64,000 nucleotides of DNA from Phytophthora sp. 'mugwort'. Taxonomy: Eukaryota; Oomycota; Peronosporomycetes; Peronosporales; Peronosporaceae. Below, piece after piece: positions 45,126-55,322 of the stretch. The DNA lies in the NCBI GenBank assembly GCA_033558025.1, contig JAUCEF010000005.1, positions 5,022,001-5,086,000 on the forward strand, given 5' to 3'. Position 1 is the first letter of the stretch, and every line of letters starts with the position of its first letter. The notes below the pieces were generated by a model that had not been told where the DNA came from, made no database searches, and saw only the letters and a list, made by a program, of their open reading frames with translations. The translations under genes and the position numbers were made by a program.

Positions 45126-46708
45126 TTACATTACCGGTATTACTCCTGGACGGCAAAAAACACAAGGTATAGCCCTTGTACCGGCTAGATGTTGGTGGCA
45201 TTGGGACGCTATTTGTAACAGTCTAACTGTAAATGGCTCCTGTGTGTCATCTGCTCCTGATTACGTTATGGGCATCCCTCTAGGTACAGCTGCTGACAGC
45301 AAAGCACTCGTACTTGACTCGGCACGTTCATGCTCAAATATGTACTCTACGACATTCGACTCTGCCGGAACGGAGTTGGATGCACCTACTCTTAAATTAG
45401 ATGGAATCACACTAAATCAAAGCTACTACCTCAGCATCACAGAGGGAGGTGCTATCGCATCAAAAGCAGTCATCTTAAACTCTACTAAATATTACAGTGG
45501 GGTGCGTAATCTAAAACGTTCAGGTACTATAACGGCTTCTACTTCGTTAGCTTCAACTACATTGACATGCGATACAATCAGTAAATCTGGAACTCAAATC
45601 ATGAATGCAACGAATCTAAACTTGAACTTAATGACGCTTCAGTTAAGAGGTACTACAATCACCACTTCAGCCACTGAGCTTAGCTACCTTTCCACGATAT
45701 CTCCTAGAACGGTAGGCAACAGCAAAAGCTATGGTTGTTAATTGGCTTGGTAGTATTGCTGGACTTAATTCTCTGACGTTTCAATGGGCGGTAATATTAC
45801 GGCGGGCGGATTGCTTAATGGATTTTGGGGTACGGTATCAAACGGCGATAACGACAGTAGGAGATCTAACGGAGCTTGGCATAAACTCTACATCATCGGC
45901 TGAGTACTTTTCTATCAAAGGATCTGGCACAGCATATCTTGATGGATCCTACAGTCGTATGCTACGATTCGCTGACTCAAACGTTACTCCTGTAGAATTT
46001 CAGATGGAGGTCCATAATGGTACCCAATCGACTTCTACGAACGCCTCCTGGATCGAAAACATTACTGCCAGCGATTTGCGATTTGGTACTTCAATTCAAC
46101 CCATATGGTACTAAAAGCATCAGGACTGCTTGGAATTGGCACTATTAATCCAGCGGCTGGGGTGCATTGCACCAATCAATCCTTATTTACTTGGGGTTCC
46201 GCCGGCTTTACCGTAGATTGCATTAGAACCAACAATGGTACTGTTGAGTCGGCACTGGGTCCTATTATATATTCGACTACGGGGGTTATTTTCAGTGGCT
46301 AGTAGGCTGTGAAGCAATAGTCATGAGTAGTGATCGACGACTGAAGCAAGACATCAGTGATGTGGAAGTATCATACCTAAAACCATTATATGAGCAAGGT
46401 CAAGCCAAGACGTATCGATGGAAGAAGAAGCCAGATGCTATCCCAGAGGTAGGTTTGATAGCTCAAGATGTTCTCGATCTTGACTATGTAGATTTAATCG
46501 AAATACACTAGGACGATGATGAAAATCTGAAGTCGTCATTTGATCCAGCCTTAGAACCAAAAGGGTCAAGTTCACTATAAATTACCCTCGCTTAGCCGCG
46601 TACAACATGAGAATGATCCAGCATTTCTTGGGTGAGATTGAAGCTCTCAAAGCAGAAGTTGGTGAACTACGAAGAACTATCTGCAGTAATACATATAATG
46701 GGTTGTAA
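45126..46708 (+). pseudogene. trimeric fibre protein with S74 intramolecular chaperone (left copy)
   Basis: The N-terminal end is lost at the piggyBac junction. Frames 45126-45741, 45731-46114 and 46105-46302 encode Ser/Thr/Ala-rich beta-type repeats (GAIASKAVILNSTKYYSGV, SGTITASTSLASTTL) as in phage tail fibres. Frame 46323-46511 has SSDRRLKQDISDVE and IPEVGLIAQDVLD, the signature of the peptidase S74 auto-chaperone with its Ser and Lys. The final piece 46607-46708 (FLGEIEALKAEVGELRRTI) is the short coiled coil that normally follows S74. At least four lesions separate the parts. The role would be a virion surface fibre; S74 trims itself after helping trimer folding. Confidence 0.75.
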
Positions 46709-46869
46709 TCCGAGCAAGGAACTAAAAACAAACTTAAGCTCAGATGATCCAGCTCAAGTTGTTGGTTCAACGCAGCTACAAGCTGACAAAAATATAATTC
46801 TTGGTGACAGTGTGTTTCTGCCCAAAGTCCAGATGACCAGTCTGCAATACTTGAGATTAGTATAAGCGA

Positions 46870-48945
46870 CAACAAAATCAACGTTTATCGAGGATATCGA
46901 AATAAACTGGGAAGAAATGAAATCAGTTAGATGGCAAACGTTCTTACAATTTTTGTTCTTTGGTTGGTAAGCCCATACTCTCCCTCCTTGAGTCTGAGTC
47001 GGTGCATCCACCTTCTTGTTAGTTTTGTCTAAAGCTGTTGCCCACACAGCTGCCTGTGTCCTCTGAGGTCGATCAATGATGATTAAATTCTTCATGATAG
47101 CTTTAGAGCTCAGCAACATTGAGACCAGCGTTATCACCATAGCTGCCACCAGAACTGGAAATAATGCGCGGATTGAAGAAGAACATGATATCTGAATATA
47201 GTCGGCGAGTGATAATATCTCTAAATTCGTTATCATTGATAAGTTGATTGCTGTACATATCTACTGTGAGAGACTTAAGCTGCTTAATGATGCTTGGGTA
47301 ATTGCCAAATTCAAGCTCTCCCTTAAGCTTATAATACTCAGCTCAAAGAGTCTGCAGCGGGTCGTCCGAGTGATAATATCTCTAAATTCGTTATCATTGA
47401 TAAGTTGATTGCTGTACATATCTACTGTGAGAGACTTAAGCTGCTTAATGATGCTTGGGTAATTGCCAAATTCAAGCTCTCCCTTAAGCTTATAATACTC
47501 AGCTCAAAGAGTCTGCAGCGGGTCGTCCGAGTGATAATATCTCTAAATTCGTTATCATTGATAAGTTGATTGCTGTACATATCTACTGTGAGAGACTTAA
47601 GCTGCTTAATGATGCTTGGGTAATTGCCAAATTCAAGCTCTCCCTTAAGCTTATAATACTCAGCTCAAAGAGTCTGCAGCGGGTCGTCCGAGTGATAATA
47701 TCTCTAAATTCGTTATCATTGATAAGTTGATTGCTGTACATATCTACTGTGAGAGACTTAAGCTGCTTAATGATGCTTGGGTAATTGCCAAATTCAAGCT
47801 CTCCCTTAAGCTTATAATACTCAGCTCAAAGAGTCTGCAGCGGGTCGTCCGAGTGATAATATCTCTAAATTCGTTATCATTGATAAGTTGATTGCTGTAC
47901 ATATCTACTGTGAGAGACTTAAGCTGCTTAATGATGCTTGGGTAATTGCCAAATTCAAGCTCTCCCTTAAGCTTATAATACTCAGCTCAAAGAGTCTGCA
48001 GCGGGTCGTCCGAGTGATAATATCTCTAAATTCGTTATCATTGATAAGTTGATTGCTGTACATATCTACTGTGAGAGACTTAAGCTGCTTAATGATGCTT
48101 GGGTAATTGCCAAATTCAAGCTCTCCCTTAAGCTTATAATACTCAGCTCAAAGAGTCTGCAGCGGGTCGTCAAGCTTATCGTGGAAATTATACTGGAGAT
48201 GTGTGACAGCAAGGATCTCCTTGAACATTTTTTTGTCGTCAATGCTGAGCTTATCGTAAGCAGTGTGGTCGCTGTGTTGTTTATAAACAAGGTTCTGACC
48301 GTGGTTTGGAGACTATCACTGATCTGACGTTTAGGACCGCATTTCCGACGGTTAGGCTGAACAATTACGAATGTTTTAGCATCAATATCTGGCAAACGAA
48401 TGTACTTGCTACCAAGCTGACGATAAACATACGTGCACGATGTTGCCAGCCCCTGAATTTCGTTTAGTTGTAGGTTCTACCACGTCCGAATACCCCGTCC
48501 AGTGGAACTACACCAGCGCCTCTTAGACCACGACCCTCTAATTTAGTCTTGGAACCGCTAAGAGCGTCAAGATAACGCTTAGCTTTAGAATTATATACTG
48601 ACTTCATAGCTCTAAGTGCTGATTGTGTAGCTTTCAATGCTGACCTTAAAGATTTTGAGTTTGACCCTTTAACAAATTCCTTAGCTGCTTCATATCGTTT
48701 CTGAGCCTCGCCATATGCTTGAAAAGCTGTCTCAACATCGTCATGAATCTTATGCAAGACTTCGTCACCTTTCTGATGTTGAATACCAATTTCCTTCGAA
48801 TGGTAAAGAAGCAGCGAAATTGATTGAAGAGAAAAAAAATCACGAAGGACGACGAAAAAATCTTGATGAGAATCTGATGGCTCTAAACAAGGCTATCTTA
48901 GGCACTGTTCAAGATATGAAGCGGCAAAGCGAGGAGCCATTATGA
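46870..48945 (-). pseudogene. unknown Maverick gene with internal 161-bp amplification
   Basis: Reading leftwards, the N-terminal part is a helical stretch (DVETAFQAYGEAQKRYEAAK, LRSALKATQSALRAMKSVYN) followed by a Gly/Arg-rich piece. Then come KYIRLPDIDAKTFVIVQPN, SIDDKKMFKEILAVTHLQYN and a segment (GELEFGNYPSIIKQLKSL, VDMYSNQLINDNEFRDIIT) that is present six times in tandem. The C-terminal piece (MFFFNPRIISSSGGSYGDNA) lies at about 47130-47190. I do not recognise the family; position in the element and composition suggest a virion or accessory protein. Confidence 0.5.
47207..48172. repeat. six tandem copies of a 161-bp unit
   Basis: Units start at 47207, 47368, 47529, 47690, 47851 and 48012, each beginning GAGTGATAATATCTC and ending GCGGGTCGTCC. 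By eye the copies look identical. 161 is not a multiple of three, so reading frames do not continue from unit to unit. The last unit continues into unique coding sequence at 48171 (CAAGCTTATCGTGG). Confidence 0.97.
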
Positions 48946-49866
48946 TCATAGATATCTAACTCATCAAAGTAGTTCAATAACGATGTGAAAGTTTTCATCC
49001 ACTGGATCGTCTTCCTCAAGCCCTTTCAAGCAACACCGGAAACTTGTTTGTCTTTGTTATATATATCAATCGTCATGATATTTAAGGTCTGGAGGCTGTT
49101 GGCTCCCCGAAAATAGTAATCTGAATGAGGTTTTACCCCATTGTTGGAATCAAGAATTTGGGACCAGACGGAATGGAATAGCAATACGCTCGCTCGTCAA
49201 CATTCGTTTGGCGCCGTTGTCAGGGATTGACAATTTATGATCCCTGTCTATATGTAATCAGTCCTAACACCATGGCGCGCCTCTCGTTCGTCATCATCGG
49301 CAGTAGCCTGATACAGCTTAATCGACTTCTCGACATCACTTTCTCATATCATAAAGAGCTCTAAGCATCTACTTCTAACCAATTCTAAAACGCTCTAAGA
49401 GTTGATTGTCAATCAACCTTATTGATTGCTGATGTATGCTTCAGATTCGATTCTCTTCCATAAACATCAATAGAACCTTTTTTAGTCCAAACGTCTTGTT
49501 GCAGTGGGTTCATCAGATTTAAACTTCTCCCTGAAAATCGGAGTGATGCTTTTTCAGTCCATTAGATTCCAGTATATCCTGATTAACACAATCCAAAGCA
49601 ACTCTAATCGGTTTTGCTTGTTGTCGGAAGTTGTCGATGTTAATTTCCGACTGAATCAGATATCAGGTAGTCTTCGATTCTTAATAACGACATCGAGATC
49701 CTCTAAATCATCGCCTGCTCACACTTCTTCTTCGCCAATCGCGTGAGTGTTCGCGGTTGATTTTCTTCACCGTACATGGCTCCAACTTCATCGATTGAGC
49801 TGCTTTCACCATTGTACAAGATACCCTGTTTTTTGCTTTTGTAGCTACTCAATCAATTAAGTCATA
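48946..49866. other. Maverick interior without a recognisable gene
   Basis: AT-rich sequence with short frames only (for example 49504-49746, 80 codons) and no motif that I can name. Confidence 0.4.
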
Positions 49867-50580
49867 TTATTTTGTTTTTCTTACCATTTCTAACAGATAA
49901 AATACAGATCCCTTTTCTCCGAGAAGGTATCTCGGATCACCTCTACCAGTTTTCCTTTGAACAGGGTGAACTTGGAGCGCAACCCAATTAGGATTCTCTC
50001 CAAACAACAGGTATTTAATCCAAGACCTGGATTGAACTTGCTCTTCCGTATCAAGTTGCACCATTTACCGTCTGTGGGGTTTTGTATGTTTCAACTCCAT
50101 TATCAGTTGTGTTGGGAGTTGCCTGTAATCCTGTATCAGTTGTATTGGAGCTTGTCTGTAACCCTCTATCAGTTGTATCAGGGTGAGTCTGTAATCCTCT
50201 ATCAGTTTTATCGGGACGAGTCTGTACTCCACCATCAAGCGGTGTTTGACCACGACTCGACGGGGAACCCGTCTCAACCATATTTACTTCAGGAAATGAT
50301 GTTGAGACCTCAGGGTTTGTTTGAGAGAATTCATCATCGTATGTGTTTAGTTGAAATTGAAAATTCTCACTGTTTTTTTTATTGGCTCAGACGAATCGGT
50401 CTGAGCTGATGTGGAGGGTTTTGAGTTCAGTGTGCTTATATCTATGTCGCTTGCCCATGATGCACCTTCATACATAAGTCGCTTGGCTCTTAGCTTGTTG
50501 AGCACGTCGTTGAGATCGTTCAAGAAACCCTCTTGTCGTTTTTGCTCTCTCAGAGCGAGGGATGAGAAATCTGGAAACAT
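49867..50580 (-). pseudogene. unknown Maverick gene with a Thr/Asp repeat region
   Basis: Starts at 50580 with a helical segment (LREQKRQEGFLNDLNDVLNK) and a Ser/Thr-rich part. After a frameshift, 50281-50051 contains four to five copies of an 11-residue repeat of the type TDRGLQTHPDT. A last frame (50064-49867) has SWIKYLLFGENPNWVALQVH. A link to virion structure is possible but unproven. Confidence 0.45.
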
Positions 50581-50674
50581 TTATATATATGGCTATCATA
50601 AAAATGAGTAGTCATAATTTACCAGTGATCGAAGAGTCGTAATCGACGATTACTCGGGCAACGGCGTTGCCTTC

Positions 50675-51028
50675 TCACGCCCACCCTTCGGTTGCTACCC
50701 GTAGCTCGGCAAAACTGAATCGTGGCGAAATGTTGCAATGTGAATGACAGATATGATTTCTTTCATTTAGTAGATTGAAGTATCGATCCTTGATACAATG
50801 ATACGGTACATCAAAGACTGCTTCTAATTCATGCTGACACTTACGATTTACCACCGTTTTACAGAAATTTGATACTACATCGAGATTCATTAACTCGTTC
50901 TTTAATCTGCTTAATTCCTGAATGGTCCACAACTTTCGCTGTAGTTTACCAAGGTCATGGTCTTTTTGTAAGCAGTTCTGGCACATTCTTATGGGTTGGT
51001 GTCTATATATCAAGTCAGATATTTCCAC
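50675..51028 (-). pseudogene. unknown Maverick ORF, cysteine/histidine-containing
   Basis: A 117-codon frame with CQNCLQKDHDLGKLQRKLW and HICHSHCNISPRFSF. Paired Cys and His residues suggest metal binding. It lies beside the integrase on the same strand. Family not recognised; whether it is a full gene is uncertain. Confidence 0.4.
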
Positions 51029-51249
51029 AAAAAAAACTCAATAAAATAGTGGAAGTAATATACGTGAGTCAAAGCTACAGAGGATGCCTCTATCAAAATT
51101 ATTATTAAGTTAATTATGTCGCATTTTTTTGAGTCATCCAATACTCGTTTTCAAGAGTCGATCTCCTACTCTTATATACTAATCTGAGGTTATCTTGTGG
51201 CTCTCAGGAATCAGGTTCATTTCCAAGCCATCGAACTAAGTATTTGAAC

Positions 51250-52194
51250 TTACCAGTTCGCATCTTTTTATGATCTAAGATCTTATCAGCTTCAAGGATA
51301 TCGACTAGATTGACTTGTAGCATCAGTTTCTCTGATTGAACCTTTTTTTAAGTCATTTGGAGCTTTGCAAAGTGTATGCCCATTTCTAGACTTGATTTGG
51401 ACTCGATAACCATCGATCCCAACCACTGAATATACAGCTTTTCTGCAACGTGCAGCTTCCTTGTCAAACGTCCCTTTCTTAAAGCACATTCAAACAAACG
51501 CTGAACTCATTCTCTATCTTACCGGCCTCACCTTGATTATGGGACAGATCTGCCTCCATAAATTGGCCTTTAGCTTCATTTGGCATCATTCCAATCGATC
51601 GATGAACAATGCTGTTGTAGTTGCCAATAACGTCGCTGATCAGCTTTTGGGTATTCCGCTTATGAGACATCTTAGTTAGTCTCTACTTTATAGTTCGGCT
51701 GAATCGCTCAATCTTACCCATAGTCCCATGATCACCGGGCTCGTTGTTAGAATGCTCTATATATTTGACTTTAAAAATTCTTGAGCTTGTGTATTCAGGA
51801 ACTCACTATCATTACCGCTCGTTAAAATATCGATTTTGTGGAGTCGAACAAACGCTTTGAGGGTTGTTAAAACTATAGGCATAGTCTTATTCACCAAGAG
51901 CTTTGCGTAGCCAATGCGGGAATTAATGTTGATACCAGTCAGAATCGGTTGTTTCCCGCAGAAAGCAAGATCTATTTTCTGCCAGTAGTTGGGGTTATGA
52001 GAGGCAATCTTGAACCCATCGAAGCTCTTCTTTTGCTCTTGAAATCGTTGAGTATCAGACTGAGTAGTATACCAATCGTTCACAGTTTTTAACGTTATTT
52101 TAGGATCTAGCTCTCGTGCCTTATGATACAGCGCCTGAGCCCCAACATAACCAGTTTTGGCGCTATAGTATAGTTTGCTGAGGAGAGCATCCAT
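51250..52194 (-). pseudogene. Maverick retroviral-type integrase
   Basis: ATG 52194 begins MDALLSKLYYSAKTGYVGAQ, the N-terminal zinc-binding-like domain of Maverick integrases (LYHKARELDP). The rve core has NYWQKIDLAFCGKQPILTGI with the first Asp. The second Asp region reads ILTSGNDSEFLNTQA, where the usual Ser-Asp-Asn-Gly is altered. In another frame, NYNSIVHRSIGMMPNEAK follows the third catalytic position. A C-terminal part (51489-51292; VYSVVGIDGYRVQIKSRNGH) resembles the SH3/chromo-like end. Two frameshifts separate these pieces. Confidence 0.75.
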
Positions 52195-52299
52195 AGTTCA
52201 TATATAATATTCAAACAAAAATCATTGATAGGTTGGAGAACGTCTAAATATAGTAAACGGGATGGTACTAATTCCATCCTCAGGATCACTTGCCGCTTG

Positions 52300-52990
52300 T
52301 CATAGAATATGATAGGGCGGTTTGATCTGACTGTATGTGATGATTGATTTAGTTTCTTTTGACAGCCTAAATCCCTTGTTAGTACCCCGAAGGATGATGC
52401 CGTCGCGAACAACAGACTCAAATCCCAAAGGGTTTAATACATCCTCATTGCGACCACGACTCGGCTGCACAACCTTAGCTGATACCTTCACCTTGTATGA
52501 CTCGTCTGAAATAAAGTAATATAGTTCTTACTCGAGAGTGAGACCATGGCATCGCCTGACCATTCATCCTTGAACAGACCAGGGGTACGCCGGTCAAACA
52601 TAGCTAATTCCGTGTTATAGTCGCGCGGGAACCAATCGTACTTGTGTTGTTTCAAGTAATCACATAGATCAGGCTTGATGCACTTCTGGAATGGATTATT
52701 GCAGCTGAAAGCGATGCAGGCGGAGTCCGTATCCATATCATGATACTGGAAGTCGGATCGATCGAAGTAGTAGTCAATGCAATCGTACTAAAACTCGATC
52801 ATGCGTAGCTTAGCAAGCTGATAGATAGCAATGGACAAATGGATCGGAGTCTTGATATTGAGACGACGCTTCTTCATGGTTATCTCACACGAATCGTTCA
52901 GCCCTCCAACCCATGAAACGTGAAGTGCTCAATACGCGACTTGATCTTATCCTCATTAGACTCGTACTTGACTTGTTTGTGCTTACTCAT
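52300..52990 (-). pseudogene. Maverick DNA polymerase B, palm fragment
   Basis: From about 52990 the frames read YESNEDKIKSRIEHFTFHG, then NIKTPIHLSIAIYQLAKLRM and DFQYHDMDTDSACIAF. DTDS is motif C (YxDTDS) of family B polymerases, carrying the metal-binding aspartates. IKPDLCDYLKQHKYDWFPRD and TPGLFKDEWSGDAMV follow, then the thumb-side piece 52491-52300. The exonuclease and N-terminal palm parts are missing; the gene is cut at the LINE. The family is protein-primed in Mavericks. Confidence 0.72.
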
Positions 52991-53432
52991 GTCCATGCCC
53001 GATCACCCAAACGCCGAGTTGCCAACCAATTCATCTTTCCGCAATCGTAGCCTTACTCTTATCCTCATCACCGATACGGCGTACGCTCGATACAGCATCC
53101 AGTTTGCAATTTGCCGGCTACCCCACAAGTGCACATAGACGGGCCCATACCTGCTACTGCGCTTTCAAGCTTCGGTCCTTCCAGTCCCGTGTTGTCGTTT
53201 CTCCACCTCAGCCTATCTGTCGTGCTGTCGCCTCACCTGACTACCGGACCTTAAGACCCCGCCCCGCGCCGCGACACCACCACCACGCTAAGCCGTCGTG
53301 CTGCTGCCGCCGAAGAACTAAGTCGTCGCGACTCCCAATCGAGCCGCTCCCTTGAAGCTGTTGCCGAGTTTGTGCCTGTGGCCCTAGGAGGTCAGAGGAG
53401 TGCGGCCTAGCCCTACCGTAAAGGGGGGGAAC

Positions 53433-55279
53433 GTGACAGCTGCGAGAGAGCAGCTGGAAGAAGAAACGCCCGAACTGGTCCGCCAGCCTTCGCAGCCCAT
53501 CATCATGGCGGCTCCCCGTCGTGACCAGACTTGGCATGCTGAGTGGCGAAACAAGGCCCCACAGGTCGAGTTCTCGTTGCCCACCGATGACGCGCTCGCG
53601 TCAGCGGAAAGGCTATGTTGGATCCCGAGCGCAACGCTGATGACAAGAAAGCAGCTGCTCTAGGTGGAGTTCCCTAGCTCGTCTCGAGTGAGTTGACCTA
53701 CTCCATGTGGATTTCTGCGCGAGACCTGGCCGCCACGTTCTCTGATACGGAGATCATGACCTCACTCGGATCGGATACGCAACCGGTGGTCGGCCAACGT
53801 CAGCCATCTGCGCGATTTCAAGACCATCCGGAACGCTGGCATCAGCTTTGTATGCACTGATCAATCTATCGCATCCAAGTTGGGTGGCCAGACGCTGTCG
53901 ATCTGCGACCGAAACAATCGGGTTCAACCGTACTCCAAGTACTCCAGCTGGTACTATGTCGACTTGCAGCGCCTGCCTGACGAGGTCGATGACAGCGAGA
54001 TCTACCGCTGGTTCGCCGTACATGGGACACCCGGTGTTCATCTGCCCTAGTCGTACGATCCGCGGTCTGAAGTCACGGAGCCGCCGAGTTTACTTCAACC
54101 ACAAGTCCCCGCCCGAGTCGCTGATGCTTACGCCAACGACGCCGTTGCGAGAAATCAAGTTCGGTGACCATGGATACGCGGTGGTCAATCGCCGAGTACG
54201 AGCCATCCGAGCCTAATGGCTCAGAAGTGAGTGACTCGAAAGCCAGTTCAGGCAGCGCTATGGAAGGTGTTGAAGGAAAAACTGTTGAAGACGGGATCAC
54301 AGTCCAGCCCAATTCTATCTGGCCGTCGGACGAAGAACCTCCAAATTTTCCCACTGGCTCGATCAAGCGAACGGACCGGGAGCCGGCGCGTATCTTGCGC
54401 GCCAAGCAACTTGTATTTGGCAAGATGTCCACTCCCACGGCCAAGACAAGGGAACTACCCCCGTCCCAGACTGGCTATCCAGTACTGACATCCACCAACC
54501 AGTGTGAATGGCTGAGTGAGGGAAATGGTGGCAATGTCCCACCTGATCAGGATATGACTCTATGGGACAGTACTCAAATCCCGCCCTCCCCGGTTGCCTC
54601 GTATGTCAAGCTGTCCAAGCCTGCCGAAAAGATACTCAACAGCGCTGCGATCAAGTACCCTGCAGAGACGATCACCCTCAATGACCTTTGCGACGTCATC
54701 GAATCGTATCTGACGGAGTTCTCGAACACCTCAGATGCCGATAGCAGCTTGTACGGGATCCAAGCCCAACCTAGCGTCCATCGCTTTTTATTAGACACCT
54801 TGGCTCCCGGTAACTATCAGCATCTTCGCAGCAAGACGTTTGGCCACGCAGTACTCCGAATGATCTCCACGAAGCTAGACTCCTCGGCGAAGGACTACTC
54901 GCTCAAGAACAAGTTGGCCGAGCTCTTCCCGGACGCCGACGACCTAAGCCCAGAAGTCGGGATGCAAAGCCTTTGCTCTACCCCAAACGAGTTCTGGCTC
55001 CAAACGCGGCTGGCCGAGTTTGATCTTGCATTGCAAGTGATTGCTCCAAGCATCTATATGGATCCGGTCAAGGTCTGCGCTCTAATCCAAGAAGAAGCTA
55101 CTACGCTGCCCCATCCGATGTGGCACCTCTGGGACGATCGCACCCTAGGGGTACTGGTAACCTCGCTGTTGGCAACTCGACTCCTTGATAGCCCGTTGCC
55201 GGACGACTTACGCCAATGCATCGCTGATCTCCAGCAAGCGGCTTCGGCAATAGCCAACTCGGGTAACCCTTCTCTCTAA
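53433..55279 (+). pseudogene. LINE ORF1 (nucleic-acid-binding protein, partly open)
   Basis: The first part (53433-54210) is broken by stops but contains FKTIRNAGISFVCTDQSIAS and YVDLQRLPDEVDDSEIYRWF, an RRM-like pattern. The second part is a clean frame from ATG 54170 to TAA 55279 (369 aa). It is rich in Ser/Pro/Asp, with a helical C-terminal half (SSAKDYSLKNKLAELFPDAD). The stop lies 43 bp before the ORF2 start candidate at 55323. ORF1 proteins bind the LINE RNA. Confidence 0.6.
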
Positions 55280-55322
55280 TGAGAATTGGGCCCTGAGAGG
55301 GTTCTCGCTGAACACTAACGGC

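Noticed and set aside
47207..48172. A CRISPR-like or satellite array
   Set aside because: There are no spacers; the units are contiguous, and the unit is a piece of an adjacent coding gene in a eukaryotic genome.
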